Source: Dermacoccus abyssi (GTDB lineage: Bacteria > Actinomycetota > Actinomycetes > Actinomycetales > Dermatophilaceae). From it: a stretch of 64,000 bases of DNA. Of the stretch, positions 17,569 through 25,896 are shown piece after piece. The DNA lies in NCBI RefSeq assembly GCF_034541975.1, contig NZ_JAVYJM010000001.1. One strand, given 5' to 3'. The first letter of the stretch is position 1. Every line of letters starts with the position of its first letter. The notes below the pieces were generated by a model, which ran no database searches, was not told the origin of the DNA, and worked only from the letters and a program-made list of their open reading frames with translations. A program made the position numbers and the translations under genes.

Positions 17569-20436
17569 TCAGTCCTCGAACGCCTCGGGCGGCGGGCACG
17601 AGCACACGAGGTTACGGTCGCCGTACGCACCGTCGATACGACGAACCGGCGCCCAGTACTTCGCGCGCGGGTCGGTGCTGCCCGGGTAGACGGCCTCGCG
17701 ACGTTCGTAGGGGTGGTCCCATTCGCTCGTCAGGGACAGCGCGGTGTGCGGTGCGTGACGCAGGGCCGAGTCCTCGGCCGCGACCTTGCCGTCGATGACG
17801 TCCTGGATCTCGGCGCGGATGGCGAGCATCGCCTCGACGAAGCGGTCGAGTTCCTCGAGCGACTCCGACTCCGTCGGCTCGACCATGAGTGTGCCCGCGA
17901 CGGGGAAGCTCATCGTCGGGGCGTGGAAGCCGTAGTCGATGAGGCGCTTCGCGACGTCGTCGACCGTGACGCCGGATTCCTTCGTCAGGGCGCGCAGGTC
18001 GAGAATGCACTCGTGCGCGACGAGACCGTCGGTGCCCGCGTAGAGCACCGGGTAGGCCTCACGCAGACGTGCGGCGACGTAGTTGGCGTTGACGACGGCG
18101 AACTGCGTCGCGCGCGTCAGACCCGCGCCACCCATAAGGCGAACGTATGCCCACGAGATCGGCAGGATGCTCGCCGAACCGAACGGCGCAGCCGAGATCG
18201 GACCGACGCCGGTGGCCGGGCCAGCCTCCGCGAACAGCGGGTGGTTCGGCAGGTGCGGTGCGAGGTGCTCACGCACTGCGACCGGGCCGACGCCGGGGCC
18301 ACCGCCGCCGTGCGGGATACAGAACGTCTTGTGCAGGTTGAGGTGCGAGACGTCGCCGCCGAACTTGCCCGGCTGGGCGAGGCCGACCATCGCGTTGAGG
18401 TTGGCGCCGTCGACGTAGACCTGGCCGCCGGCCTCGTGCACGAGCGAGCAGATCTCGGTGATCGTGTCCTCGAAGACACCGTGCGTCGAGGGGTAGGTCA
18501 CCATGATCGCGGCGAGGTTCTCGCCGTGCTCCTTGAGCTTGCCCTTGAAGTCCTCGAGGTCGACCTCACCGGAAGCCGCCGTCTTGACGACGACCACCTT
18601 GAGTCCGGCCATGACGGCGGACGCCGCGTTGGTGCCGTGCGCCGAGGCGGGGATGAGGCAGATGTTGCGGTGTCCCTCGCCGTTGGCCTGGTGGTAGGCG
18701 TGAATGGCGAGAAGGCCGGCGAGCTCACCCTGCGAGCCGGCGTTCGGCTGCAGCGAGATGTCGTCGTAGCCGGTGATGTCGCACAGCCACTGCTCGAGGT
18801 CGGTGATGAGCTCGCGGATGCCCTCGTTCTGGTTCGCCGGAGCGAACGGGTGAAGGTTTGCGAACTCGGGCCACGTGATGGATTCCATCTCCGTCGTGGC
18901 GTTGAGCTTCATCGTGCACGAGCCGAGCGGGATCATGCCGCGGTCGAGCGCGTAGTCGCGGTCGGCCAGACGGCGCAGGTAACGCAGCATGGCCGTCTCG
19001 CTGTGGTGGCTGTTGAAGACGGGGTGGGTGAGGTACTCGTCCTCACGCACGAGCGCCTTGGGCAGCGCCGACGCCTCGCCTGCCTCGCGGGTGCGGAAGC
19101 CCCACGCGGCGCCGAGGGCGTCGATCTCGCCCTGCGTCGTCGTCTCGTCGAGGCTGATCAGGACGGTGTCCTCGTCAGCCTTCCAGACGTTGACGTCGTG
19201 CTCGAGCGCAGAGTCGACGAGCGCCTGCGCGCGTCCCTCGCTGCGGACGGCGAGCGTGTCGAAGAAGGTGTCGTGGACGACCTCCAGGCCGGCCTTCGGC
19301 AGCGCAGCGGCGACGAGACGCGCCTTGGCGTGAACGTCCTCGGCGATCTTCGCGAGCCCCTGCGGGCCGTGGTAGACCGCGTACATCGACGCCATGACGG
19401 CGAGCAGCACCTGCGCGGTGCAGATGTTCGACGTCGCCTTCTCACGGCGGATGTGCTGCTCACGCGTCTGCAACGCGAGGCGGTAGGCCTGGTGGCCGTC
19501 GGCGTCGAGCGAGACACCGACAAGGCGCCCCGGCATGTTGCGCTCGAGACCCGCGCGCACCGACATGTAACCGGCGTGCGGGCCGCCGAAGCCCATCGGA
19601 ACACCGAAACGCTGCGAGGTACCGACGGCGACGTCCGCACCCCACGAGCCGGGCGACGCGATGAGCGTCAGGGCGAGCAGGTCAGCGGCAGCCGTGACGA
19701 GCGCACCGTGCTCGTGGGCGGCCTCGGTGAGCGCCTTCCAGTCGACGATCTGACCGTCGGCGCTCGGGTACTGCACGATGACACCGAAGACGGACTTGCC
19801 ACCCCCAGCTTCGACGAGCGCGTCCGCGTCCTTGACGGCGCGCAGGTCGGCGACGACGACCTCGATGCCGAGCGGCGTGGCACGCGTCTGCGTCACGGCG
19901 ATGCTCTGCGGCATGACCTGCTCGTCGACGACGAGCACGGCGTCCTTGTCCGACTTGCTCGCACGGCGCATGAGCGTCATGGCCTCGGCGACGGCGGTGG
20001 CCTCGTCGAGCAGCGACGAACCGGCCGTCGTGAGACCCGTGAGGTCGGTGACGACGGTCTGGAAGTTGAGCAGAGCCTCGAGGCGACCCTGGGAGATCTC
20101 CGGCTGGTAGGGCGTGTAGGCCGTGTACCAGGCCGGGTTCTCGAGAATGTTGCGGCGGATGACGCCCGGCGTGTGCGTGCCGTAGTAGCCGAGGCCGATC
20201 ATCGACGTCAGGACGCGGTTACGCGAAGCCTTCTCACGCAACTCGGCGAGCACCTCGGCCTCTGAACCGGCGGCCTCGAGGGCGAGCGGCTCCTTCTGGG
20301 CGATGGCTTGAGGAACGGCGCGGGCCACGAGGTCGGCGACGTCGCTCGCGCCGATCGTGGAGAGCATGTGCTCGAGGTCGGAGTCGCCCGGGCCGATGTG
20401 GCGGGCGACGAAGGGGGCGAACGAATCGCTTGTCAT
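17569..20436 (-). CDS. gcvP: Glycine dehydrogenase (decarboxylating), P-protein
   Basis: P-protein of the glycine cleavage system. It decarboxylates glycine and passes the aminomethyl group to the lipoyl arm of GcvH, whose gene is 2.9 kb upstream in the same cluster. At 955 aa it is a fused two-half P-protein. The PLP lysine lies near residue 700 in LNLHKTFCIPHGGGGPG, and the glycine-rich loop PHGGGGPGVGP follows. ATG at 20436 is the family start (TSDSFAPFVARHIGP). A glycine riboswitch lies in its leader, so expression should rise when glycine is abundant. gcvT is not in the window. Confidence 0.95.
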   Translation of the reverse strand: MTSDSFAPFVARHIGPGDSDLEHMLSTIGASDVADLVARAVPQAIAQKEPLALEAAGSEAEVLAELREKASRNRVLTSMIGLGYYGTHTPGVIRRNILENPAWYTAYTPYQPEISQGRLEALLNFQTVVTDLTGLTTAGSSLLDEATAVAEAMTLMRRASKSDKDAVLVVDEQVMPQSIAVTQTRATPLGIEVVVADLRAVKDADALVEAGGGKSVFGVIVQYPSADGQIVDWKALTEAAHEHGALVTAAADLLALTLIASPGSWGADVAVGTSQRFGVPMGFGGPHAGYMSVRAGLERNMPGRLVGVSLDADGHQAYRLALQTREQHIRREKATSNICTAQVLLAVMASMYAVYHGPQGLAKIAEDVHAKARLVAAALPKAGLEVVHDTFFDTLAVRSEGRAQALVDSALEHDVNVWKADEDTVLISLDETTTQGEIDALGAAWGFRTREAGEASALPKALVREDEYLTHPVFNSHHSETAMLRYLRRLADRDYALDRGMIPLGSCTMKLNATTEMESITWPEFANLHPFAPANQNEGIRELITDLEQWLCDITGYDDISLQPNAGSQGELAGLLAIHAYHQANGEGHRNICLIPASAHGTNAASAVMAGLKVVVVKTAASGEVDLEDFKGKLKEHGENLAAIMVTYPSTHGVFEDTITEICSLVHEAGGQVYVDGANLNAMVGLAQPGKFGGDVSHLNLHKTFCIPHGGGGPGVGPVAVREHLAPHLPNHPLFAEAGPATGVGPISAAPFGSASILPISWAYVRLMGGAGLTRATQFAVVNANYVAARLREAYPVLYAGTDGLVAHECILDLRALTKESGVTVDDVAKRLIDYGFHAPTMSFPVAGTLMVEPTESESLEELDRFVEAMLAIRAEIQDVIDGKVAAEDSALRHAPHTALSLTSEWDHPYERREAVYPGSTDPRAKYWAPVRRIDGAYGDRNLVCSCPPPEAFED

Positions 20437-20524
20437 GGGTGACTCCCTGACGCGTGTCGGTGGGCGACGGCCGACGGTCTGGTCGGCTGCTCCCCCTCTG
20501 TCACGCACGACGGCGCTTCAGAGT

Positions 20525-20625
20525 TGCTTCACCCGATGGTCCACTTCGCCTGAGAGGTTGCGGGGAGGCTTGCCCCTTCGGCGCCCCGGCTCGCGGCCGG
20601 AGTCTCTCCCACCGGATTCGACAGC
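20525..20625 (-). promoter_or_regulatory. Glycine riboswitch (gcvT motif), single aptamer, controls gcvP
   Basis: Read on the minus strand, the leader contains the conserved core GGGAGAGACTCC, then GGCGCCGAAGGGGCAAGC, then CCTCTCAGGCGAAGTGGACC, which are the P1/P3 junction strands of the glycine aptamer. Only one aptamer is seen rather than the common tandem pair. About 90 nt separate its end from the gcvP ATG, room for the expression platform. Boundaries are approximate. Confidence 0.85.
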
Positions 20626-20635
20626 GAGCACAACA

Positions 20636-20667
20636 GTACCCGACACCGCCGTTGCGGTGTCGGGTAC
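20636..20667 (-). terminator. Hairpin terminator of the MerR gene, just upstream of the riboswitch
   Basis: Perfect 14-bp stem with a 4-nt loop, 22 nt past the MerR stop. It insulates gcvP and its riboswitch from upstream transcription. Confidence 0.8.
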
Positions 20668-20688
20668 GAGAAGGCTGGTGGAAGCGGT

Positions 20689-21270
20689 TCAGCCGGCGCG
20701 CTTCGCGGCGCGGCGCTTGCGCAGTTCGTCGCCCGGGTGCTCGGCGATCTCGGTGGCGTCGGGACGCTCACCGGGGAGTTCGGCAAGGGTGCCTTCGACC
20801 TCGGCCCAGACGCTTCCGAGTGCGATACCGAACACGCCCTGGCCGCCGCGCAGAAGGTCGATGACCTGGTCGTCGCTCGTGCACTCGTAGACCGACGCGC
20901 CGTCGGACATGAGCGTGATGCCCGCGAGCTCCTTGACGCCGTGGTCGCGCAGTGCTGCCACCGCGACGCGGATCTGCTGGAGCGAGACACCGGCGTCGAG
21001 TAGGCGCTTGATGACCTTGAGGACGAGGACGTCGCGGAACGAGTACAGGCGCTGGTGGCCGGAACCGCTGACGTTGCGCACCGACGGTTCGAGCAGGCCG
21101 GTGCGGGCCCAGTAGTCGAGCTGGCGGTATGTCACACCGGCAGCGCGGCAGGCAGCCGGGCCGCGGTAGCCGAGCATCGCGTCGTCGATCTCGACCTCGC
21201 GCGTGACATCGGCGTCGATCGGCGCGGGAGCCTCGGAGTGAGACTCGGGCGCTTTGCCGGTGGAAACCAC
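20689..21270 (-). CDS. MerR-family regulator, Rv1830 (ResR)-like
   Basis: A 193-aa MerR-type transcription factor. The winged helix-turn-helix is at about residues 30-100 (AACRAAGVTYRQLDYWARTGLLEPS, split by family-typical spacing, then RLYSFRDVLVLKVIKRLLDAG), followed by the dimer helix. The C-terminal half (DGASVYECTSDDQVIDLLRGGQGVFGIAL) lacks metal-binding Cys residues and matches the mycobacterial Rv1830 type. GTG at 21270 is chosen because GGAGG lies 7 nt upstream. Its place between gcvP and the DUF151 gene is the same as in Mycobacterium tuberculosis. The targets here are unknown. Confidence 0.82.
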   Translation of the reverse strand: MVSTGKAPESHSEAPAPIDADVTREVEIDDAMLGYRGPAACRAAGVTYRQLDYWARTGLLEPSVRNVSGSGHQRLYSFRDVLVLKVIKRLLDAGVSLQQIRVAVAALRDHGVKELAGITLMSDGASVYECTSDDQVIDLLRGGQGVFGIALGSVWAEVEGTLAELPGERPDATEIAEHPGDELRKRRAAKRAG

Positions 21271-21425
21271 GGCGACCTCCTGGAAGAAACAAGGCGTGAG
21301 CACGTTGACCCGCGCCCTCTTGACTCCTCAAAGGTAGAGCCGATTCAAGGTCCGATCAATGACAGCGCGCACGACACGCCGAATAAATTTCCCGAAATTT
21401 CGCGGATCACGACTCGATCACAAAC

Positions 21426-21450
21426 ACTAAAGGTTCACTTAACGCTTAGT
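21426..21450. promoter_or_regulatory. Imperfect 25-bp dyad upstream of the MerR gene
   Basis: An A/T-rich island in the 212-nt gap before the MerR gene, with ACTAA and TTAGT at the ends and further matching bases inside (about 9 of 12 per arm). The size fits a MerR-type operator, and autoregulation is plausible. It lies about 155 nt before the start codon. Confidence 0.35.
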
Positions 21451-21482
21451 TCTGTCGAATCATTCGGGGGTCAACCAACACT

Positions 21483-21956
21483 TCACTCTTCGGGTTCTTC
21501 GAAGTCCTCTGCGCTGACGTGGTCAAGGAATTCGCGGAACTTCTCGACCTCTTCCTCCTGCTCGTCGGCGACCTGAACGCCCACTTCGTCCACGATGGCG
21601 TCCGCGACGAGGATGTCCACAGAAGCGCGCATCGCGAGAGCGACGGCGTCGCTGGCGCGGGAATCGACGCGCCCACCGTCGTCGAACACGAGGCTCGCCT
21701 CGTAGACGTCGTCGCGTAGCGCCGTGATCTCGACACGTTCCAGCGAACGGCCCGCCGCGCCCGCAACGTCGAGGACGAGATCGTGCGTGAGGGGCCGCGG
21801 GGAATCAACACCTTCGGCGAACAACGCGATCATCGAGGCCTCGGGCGAGCCGATCCAGATGGGTACGTGCGTCACTCCACCTTCAATACGCAGAAGGAGG
21901 ACGGGGCTGGTCGTCGGCAACTCGACTCGGATGCCGGAAACTTCGGCGCGCTTCAC
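21483..21956 (-). CDS. Bifunctional nuclease family protein (DUF151)
   Basis: A 157-aa protein of the DUF151/bifunctional nuclease family (Rv1829 type). Visible: VLLLRIEGGVTHVPIWIGSPE, with the conserved IGSPEA turn, and SRASDAVALAMRASVDILV. An acidic C-terminal tail follows. A few plant and archaeal members have nuclease activity; the role of actinobacterial ones is not established. It sits between two MerR genes as in mycobacteria. Confidence 0.85.
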   Translation of the reverse strand: MKRAEVSGIRVELPTTSPVLLLRIEGGVTHVPIWIGSPEASMIALFAEGVDSPRPLTHDLVLDVAGAAGRSLERVEITALRDDVYEASLVFDDGGRVDSRASDAVALAMRASVDILVADAIVDEVGVQVADEQEEEVEKFREFLDHVSAEDFEEPEE

Positions 21957-22037
21957 ACGTCCACGCTACCGCGCAGCCGCGGCCAGGAGCGACCTGCGGA
22001 ACACCTCGGGTGCCACCGACCGGCGACACCTGCAACG

Positions 22038-22718
22038 TCAGTGACGCAGGCCGGCCTTCACGAGGGCCACGTGCAACGCGAGGCAACGCTGAGCGATGAC
22101 GGCGCGCTGCGACTCGTCACGCAGTGGAACCTGCTCGACAAGACCGATCTCGCGGTCTGCCGCCAGGCGGAAAGGACGCAGATGACGGCCCTGAACACCG
22201 AACTCGGCAAGAGCGGCTGCAGCCGTCGCCACGGCGAGAGCCTCACCGTCGAAGTGCCCGTCTGCGCCGGGGCGCACGAGACCGAACGTTTCGAGCTCGG
22301 CGATGAGGGCGTCCGTGCCGCCGGCCCCACGAGCAAGCTCTTCGCGGGTGAGCGAGAGTGTCTCGTTCGCATTCGCGGCGAGCGTCTCGACATCAGGCAC
22401 GTCGGGGTCGGCCGTCGGCGTCGGAACGCTGGGAACGGCGCTGACGAAGTCGGCGTCCTGCGGGGTGAGGCCACGGTCGTAGGCGTCGAGCGCCTCACGG
22501 ATGATCTTGAGGGGCCAGAAGCGATCGCGCTGGGCCCGCAGGACGAAGCGCAGACGCTCGACGTCCTCGTCGCTGTAGCGGCGATACCCGGAGTCGGAGC
22601 GTTTCGGGGAGACCAGACCTTGGGCGTCGAGGAAACGAACCTTCGAGACCGACAGGTCGGGGAACTCCTCGCGCAGGGTCTTGAGAACCGCGCTGATCGT
22701 CAGGCCGTGCTGTGCCAT
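22038..22718 (-). CDS. ftsR: MerR-family regulator FtsR (Rv1828-like)
   Basis: A 226-aa MerR-type regulator. The N-terminal wHTH (LTISAVLKTLREEFPDLSVS, then KVRFLDAQGLVSPKRSDSGYRRYSDEDVERL) is the variant form in which the recognition part starts with KVRFLEdxGL. Homologs in Corynebacterium (FtsR) act on the cell-division gene ftsZ. The C-terminal domain (LIAELETFGLVRP...GRHLRPFRLAADREIGLVEQV) carries the conserved GRHLRxFr motif of this subfamily. It is 14 nt from the downstream garA-like gene's end, in a tight minus-strand cluster. The role in division is inferred from homologs. Confidence 0.82.
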   Translation of the reverse strand: MAQHGLTISAVLKTLREEFPDLSVSKVRFLDAQGLVSPKRSDSGYRRYSDEDVERLRFVLRAQRDRFWPLKIIREALDAYDRGLTPQDADFVSAVPSVPTPTADPDVPDVETLAANANETLSLTREELARGAGGTDALIAELETFGLVRPGADGHFDGEALAVATAAAALAEFGVQGRHLRPFRLAADREIGLVEQVPLRDESQRAVIAQRCLALHVALVKAGLRH

Positions 22719-22732
22719 GGAGCGGAAGTGCC

Positions 22733-23194
22733 TCAGCTCTGCTCGGGTGCGGAGTGTGCGGCGGCGTAGTACGTGAGTCGGTACTTGCCGATCATCACCT
22801 CGGCGCCGGTGACGAGCGGCAGATTGTCGACGAGCTTGCGGTCGACGTAGGTGCCGTTGAGCGATCCGATGTCCTGCACGCTGTAGCCGTTGCCGGAGCG
22901 AACGAAGATGGCGTGACGGCGCGAGACCGTGATGTCGTCGAGGAAGATGTCGCTCTTCGGGTGACGCCCAGCGCTGACCTCGTCTGCGTCGAGCAGGAAT
23001 CGCGCACCGGAGTTGGGTCCGCTCAGCGCGATGAGCAGCGCGGTGTTCGGGCGCAGCGCCTCGACCATCGCCTGGTCGGCCGGCGAGAGCACACGGGGTG
23101 CCTCGTGCGACAGCTCACGCGGCTCCCAACCAGCTTCGCCGGGCACGCCGATCGTCGTGGCATCACCGGAATAGCCGTTGTACTCGTCAGCCAT
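22733..23194 (-). CDS. garA: FHA-domain metabolic regulator GarA/OdhI-like
   Basis: A 153-aa forkhead-associated protein. In mycobacteria and corynebacteria GarA/OdhI inhibits 2-oxoglutarate dehydrogenase and controls glutamate metabolism, switched off when Ser/Thr kinases phosphorylate an N-terminal TT pair that then binds its own FHA domain. Here the FHA core is intact: SAGRHPKSD (R77), TVSRRHA (S91, H94) and GSLNGTYVD (N113). The N-terminal motif is DATTIGVP (T13, T14) instead of the classical ETTSVF. ATG at 23194 has GGGG 6 nt upstream; an ATG at 23206 is the alternative. Confidence 0.83.
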   Translation of the reverse strand: MADEYNGYSGDATTIGVPGEAGWEPRELSHEAPRVLSPADQAMVEALRPNTALLIALSGPNSGARFLLDADEVSAGRHPKSDIFLDDITVSRRHAIFVRSGNGYSVQDIGSLNGTYVDRKLVDNLPLVTGAEVMIGKYRLTYYAAAHSAPEQS

Positions 23195-23283
23195 GGTGTA
23201 CCCCATCCCCTGCGCCTTGCGGCGCCGTGTCGTGAGCGGCTCGTCCGCACGGGGCGAGCCGTTCGATGTGGTGGTCAGACTAC

Positions 23284-23311
23284 CGTCACCCGACGGAACC
23301 GCCGGGTGACG
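23284..23311 (-). terminator. Hairpin after gcvH
   Basis: 9-bp perfect arms around a 10-nt loop, 20 nt past the gcvH stop and upstream of garA; an attenuating or terminating hairpin. Confidence 0.5.
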
Positions 23312-23330
23312 AGAAGACTTACAGGACGTG

Positions 23331-23720
23331 TCAGTCGAGCGAGCCGGTGTAGGCGTCGGCGTCCATGAGGCCGTCGATCGCAGAGGCATCGCTGGGGCGG
23401 ATCTCGAACATCCAGCCGGAGCCGTACGGGTCGGAGTTGACCGTGCCGGGCTCGGCGTCGAGCGTGTCGTTGACGGCGACGACCTCACCGTCGAGCGGCG
23501 AGTACAGGTCGCTGACGGACTTCGTCGACTCGACCTCGCCGCAGGACTCGCCCGCCGTGACGGAGTCACCGACGGACGGGAGGCTGACGTACACGACGTC
23601 GCCGAGGGCGTCCTGGGCGTACGCCGTGATGCCGACGCGCACGACGCCCTCGCCCTTGTCTGCGACCCACTCGTGGTCTTCGGTGTAACGAAGGTCGGCC
23701 GGGTACTGCAACTCGCTCAT
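23331..23720 (-). CDS. gcvH: Glycine cleavage system H protein
   Basis: Lipoyl carrier protein (129 aa) that shuttles the aminomethyl group from GcvP to GcvT. The lipoylated residue is K67 in GEVESTKSVSDLYSP, and the start YTEDHEWV is diagnostic. It is one of two glycine-cleavage genes in the cluster, 36 nt downstream of the DUF881 gene. Confidence 0.95.
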   Translation of the reverse strand: MSELQYPADLRYTEDHEWVADKGEGVVRVGITAYAQDALGDVVYVSLPSVGDSVTAGESCGEVESTKSVSDLYSPLDGEVVAVNDTLDAEPGTVNSDPYGSGWMFEIRPSDASAIDGLMDADAYTGSLD

Positions 23721-23756
23721 GGTTCTCCTCGAGTCGGTCGGTGAGCAGGCGTCTGG

Positions 23757-24641
23757 TCAGTCTCTTCGGTGCAGCGAGGTGATCTGCATCGAGGTTTCCT
23801 CGGAGACCTTAACGCGAGCGCCTGCTTGTGTCAGCGTATCGGTCACACCGCCCGGAATGGCCATCGCGGTGCTCATGGTGTGCGGATCGCCGATGGCGCT
23901 GATCGTGAAATTCTTAGGCAGGCTTCGGCCTTCGACGCTCGGGCGGCCGTCCACGTCGGTGAACCAGGACGACGCGACGATGCGGTTGCCACCGACATCG
24001 ATGGACTCGGCGCCGGCGTCGCGTAGCTCCTGGACGGCGTCGAGGATGTTGGCCGCTGTGACGTCGCCGCCGGCGGAATCGACCTCGATGATGATGCCGG
24101 GGCCCTTGACCTGCACCGTTCCGTTGAGGATGGCGAGTTGGTCGAGACGCTTCTGCGCGTCGGCCACGGCTGCCCGGTCTCCGCCGCGAGCGAGCTGTTC
24201 CTTGCTCGTCGTGAGGTCGTCGAGTTCCTTCTCCAGGCGCGCGGACTGGTCGTTGACGTTGCCCAGGAGCGCCACGAGGTCGGCCTGCGAGAGGTTGTCG
24301 AGGCCGGACTTCTCGTTCTGCTGCACCTGCGTCATGACAGCGAAGCCGAGGCCCAGGGCGAGCACCGCCGCCGTCAGACCGCCCGCGAGGGAACGCGGAC
24401 CTCCGAAGGCGTAGCGTCGCCAGGGTTGGGCGGGAGCCTCGTGCCCGTCATCGGGCGTCGCGTCGGACTGCTCAGCCGAGGTCGCGATCGACGGGGAGGT
24501 CTCGGCGCCTTCCTCAGGAACGTGCTTCTCCCCCGGCAACGCCGCGTCCTCGGCCGGCTCCGACGACGCCTCAGCGGGGTCGATTTCGGTCGGTGCGTCG
24601 AGGTCTGGCGCCTCGGGCGTCTTCTTCTGCTTCTTGCTCAT
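23757..24641 (-). CDS. DUF881 membrane protein
   Basis: A 294-aa single-pass membrane protein. An acidic, Pro/Glu-rich cytoplasmic tail (1-70) is followed by one TM helix (about 86-104, GGLTAAVLALGLGFAVM), a short coiled coil (about 115-160), and the extracytoplasmic DUF881 domain with VKGPGIIIEVDSAGG and the ANILDAVQELRDAGAESI helix. Homologs are Rv1823/Rv1825. It overlaps the sbp gene by 4 nt. The function of the family is not established; the neighbourhood suggests the cell envelope or division. Confidence 0.85.
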   Translation of the reverse strand: MSKKQKKTPEAPDLDAPTEIDPAEASSEPAEDAALPGEKHVPEEGAETSPSIATSAEQSDATPDDGHEAPAQPWRRYAFGGPRSLAGGLTAAVLALGLGFAVMTQVQQNEKSGLDNLSQADLVALLGNVNDQSARLEKELDDLTTSKEQLARGGDRAAVADAQKRLDQLAILNGTVQVKGPGIIIEVDSAGGDVTAANILDAVQELRDAGAESIDVGGNRIVASSWFTDVDGRPSVEGRSLPKNFTISAIGDPHTMSTAMAIPGGVTDTLTQAGARVKVSEETSMQITSLHRRD

Positions 24642-24970
24642 GCCTTGAACACGTGTCGGCGGATCGAAGCGACGTTGGTGAAGATGCGCAGGCCGAGCAC
24701 GACCACGACGCCGGTGGACAGCTGGTTACCGACACCCAGTTGGTCGCCGAGGAACACGATGAACGCGGCGACGACGACGTTCGACAGGAACGAGACGACG
24801 AAAACCTTGTCGTCGAACAATCCGTCGAGGGCTGCACGGATACCGCCGAACAGCGCATCAAGCGCGGCGATGACGGCGATCGGCAGGTACGGTTGCATCC
24901 ACAACGGAACGTCGGGGTGCAGCCACAGGCCGAGCACGAGGCCGATCACGAGGCCGATGGCGGGAATCAC
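24638..24970 (-). CDS. Small basic protein family (DUF1290/Sbp)
   Basis: A 110-aa integral membrane protein (Rv1824 type) with about three hydrophobic segments: IPAIGLVIGLVLGLWL at the N-terminus, YLPIAVIAALDALFGG, and VVSFLSNVVVAAFIVFLGDQ. GTG at 24970 is chosen because AGGAG lies 7 nt upstream and homologs begin IPxIGLxxG. It is framed by two DUF881 genes, with a 4-nt overlap to the downstream one; the three-gene arrangement is conserved across actinobacteria and many Firmicutes. Confidence 0.85.
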   Translation of the reverse strand: MIPAIGLVIGLVLGLWLHPDVPLWMQPYLPIAVIAALDALFGGIRAALDGLFDDKVFVVSFLSNVVVAAFIVFLGDQLGVGNQLSTGVVVVLGLRIFTNVASIRRHVFKA

Positions 24971-24999
24971 GTCAGCTCCTAACGAGGGGAAGGGCGAAG

Positions 25000-25896
25000 T
25001 CAGCGCACCGGCTGAGCGTGGGCGATACGGATGGTTCCTTGCGCAGGCACCGTGACGTTGCCACGGGAGGTGGAGATGGTGAAATCCGACTTCCGCAGCG
25101 ACGTGAGGTAGTCCCCCGAAAAGCCGCTCTCGAACTTGTTCTGCATGTCGCTCGGACCGATCGCGGTGACGGTGTACGGCGTCGCGAGCGGACGGTAGTT
25201 GACGAGGATGGCCGAGCCGGCGAAGCGCACCGCGCTGAGTGATGTGATGCGCTGACCGTTGACGCTGACGGCGGTCGCCCCCGAGGACCACAGACCGTTG
25301 ATGACGTGCTGCAGATCGCTCGAGGTGAGAGCGTTCTCGTCCTCACCGGTGCGCGGATCGCTGTCGGCTGCGTCGGGCTCGGCGTCCTCGGGGTTCTCGA
25401 TGACGACGGTGAGCCCGGGCCCGCTGACGGCGGCCGCTCCAGCGGTGCGCTCACCGGCCGTGAGGTCGGCGCTCAGGTTCGAGCGCTCCCGGCGGGTCAA
25501 CGCTGACGAACGGTTCGAGTCCAGTTCCGTGCGTAGTGCCTCCACCTCGGCGGCGGAGTCGTCGTTCGCCTTCTGTTTCGCCTCGACCTGTTCCACGAGT
25601 TGCGCGTGACGATCGGCCTGCACCGAATCCGGCACTCGCAGGGCATGGGCCGCCGCGCCGAGAAGGAAGCCGAGGGCGATGACCGTCACGACGAGCAGCG
25701 GCGAACGGCCCGGACGACGAACCAGCCCCTCACCCGTTGCCTCGCGCTTGCGGGCCACGTCTTCGTAGAGGGGGTCGATCGGCCGCTTCATGGCGTCGAA
25801 GATGAGCGCCATGCTCGCGGCCGGGTCCTGGACACGTACCTCGCGCGTCGTTCCCGGCGAGCGCGGCTTGCGTCGGATGAGTCGGTGCGGTGCCAT
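25000..25896 (-). CDS. DUF881 membrane protein, second copy
   Basis: A 298-aa paralog of the neighbouring DUF881 protein. A basic cytoplasmic tail precedes one TM helix (about 68-85, LLVVTVIALGFLLGAAAH), then a coiled coil (about 95-130) and the DUF881 domain (VSGPGLTVVIENPED, DLQHVINGLWSSGATAVSVNGQ). ATG at 25896 shares its A with the pgsA stop (TGATG), so translation is coupled. The acidic insert DSDPRTGEDE between the first strand and helix is a loop seen in this branch. Confidence 0.83.
   Translation of the reverse strand: MAPHRLIRRKPRSPGTTREVRVQDPAASMALIFDAMKRPIDPLYEDVARKREATGEGLVRRPGRSPLLVVTVIALGFLLGAAAHALRVPDSVQADRHAQLVEQVEAKQKANDDSAAEVEALRTELDSNRSSALTRRERSNLSADLTAGERTAGAAAVSGPGLTVVIENPEDAEPDAADSDPRTGEDENALTSSDLQHVINGLWSSGATAVSVNGQRITSLSAVRFAGSAILVNYRPLATPYTVTAIGPSDMQNKFESGFSGDYLTSLRKSDFTISTSRGNVTVPAQGTIRIAHAQPVR

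Noticed and set aside
17713..20265. 850-codon open frame antisense to gcvP
   Set aside because: It mirrors gcvP codon by codon (GC-rich third positions keep the opposite frame open). The product is Arg/Val/Asp-rich with no domain, and gcvP is certain.
20621..20640. Second glycine aptamer upstream of the first
   Set aside because: No further copy of the GGAGAG/CTCTCAGGC core; the space is taken by the MerR terminator.
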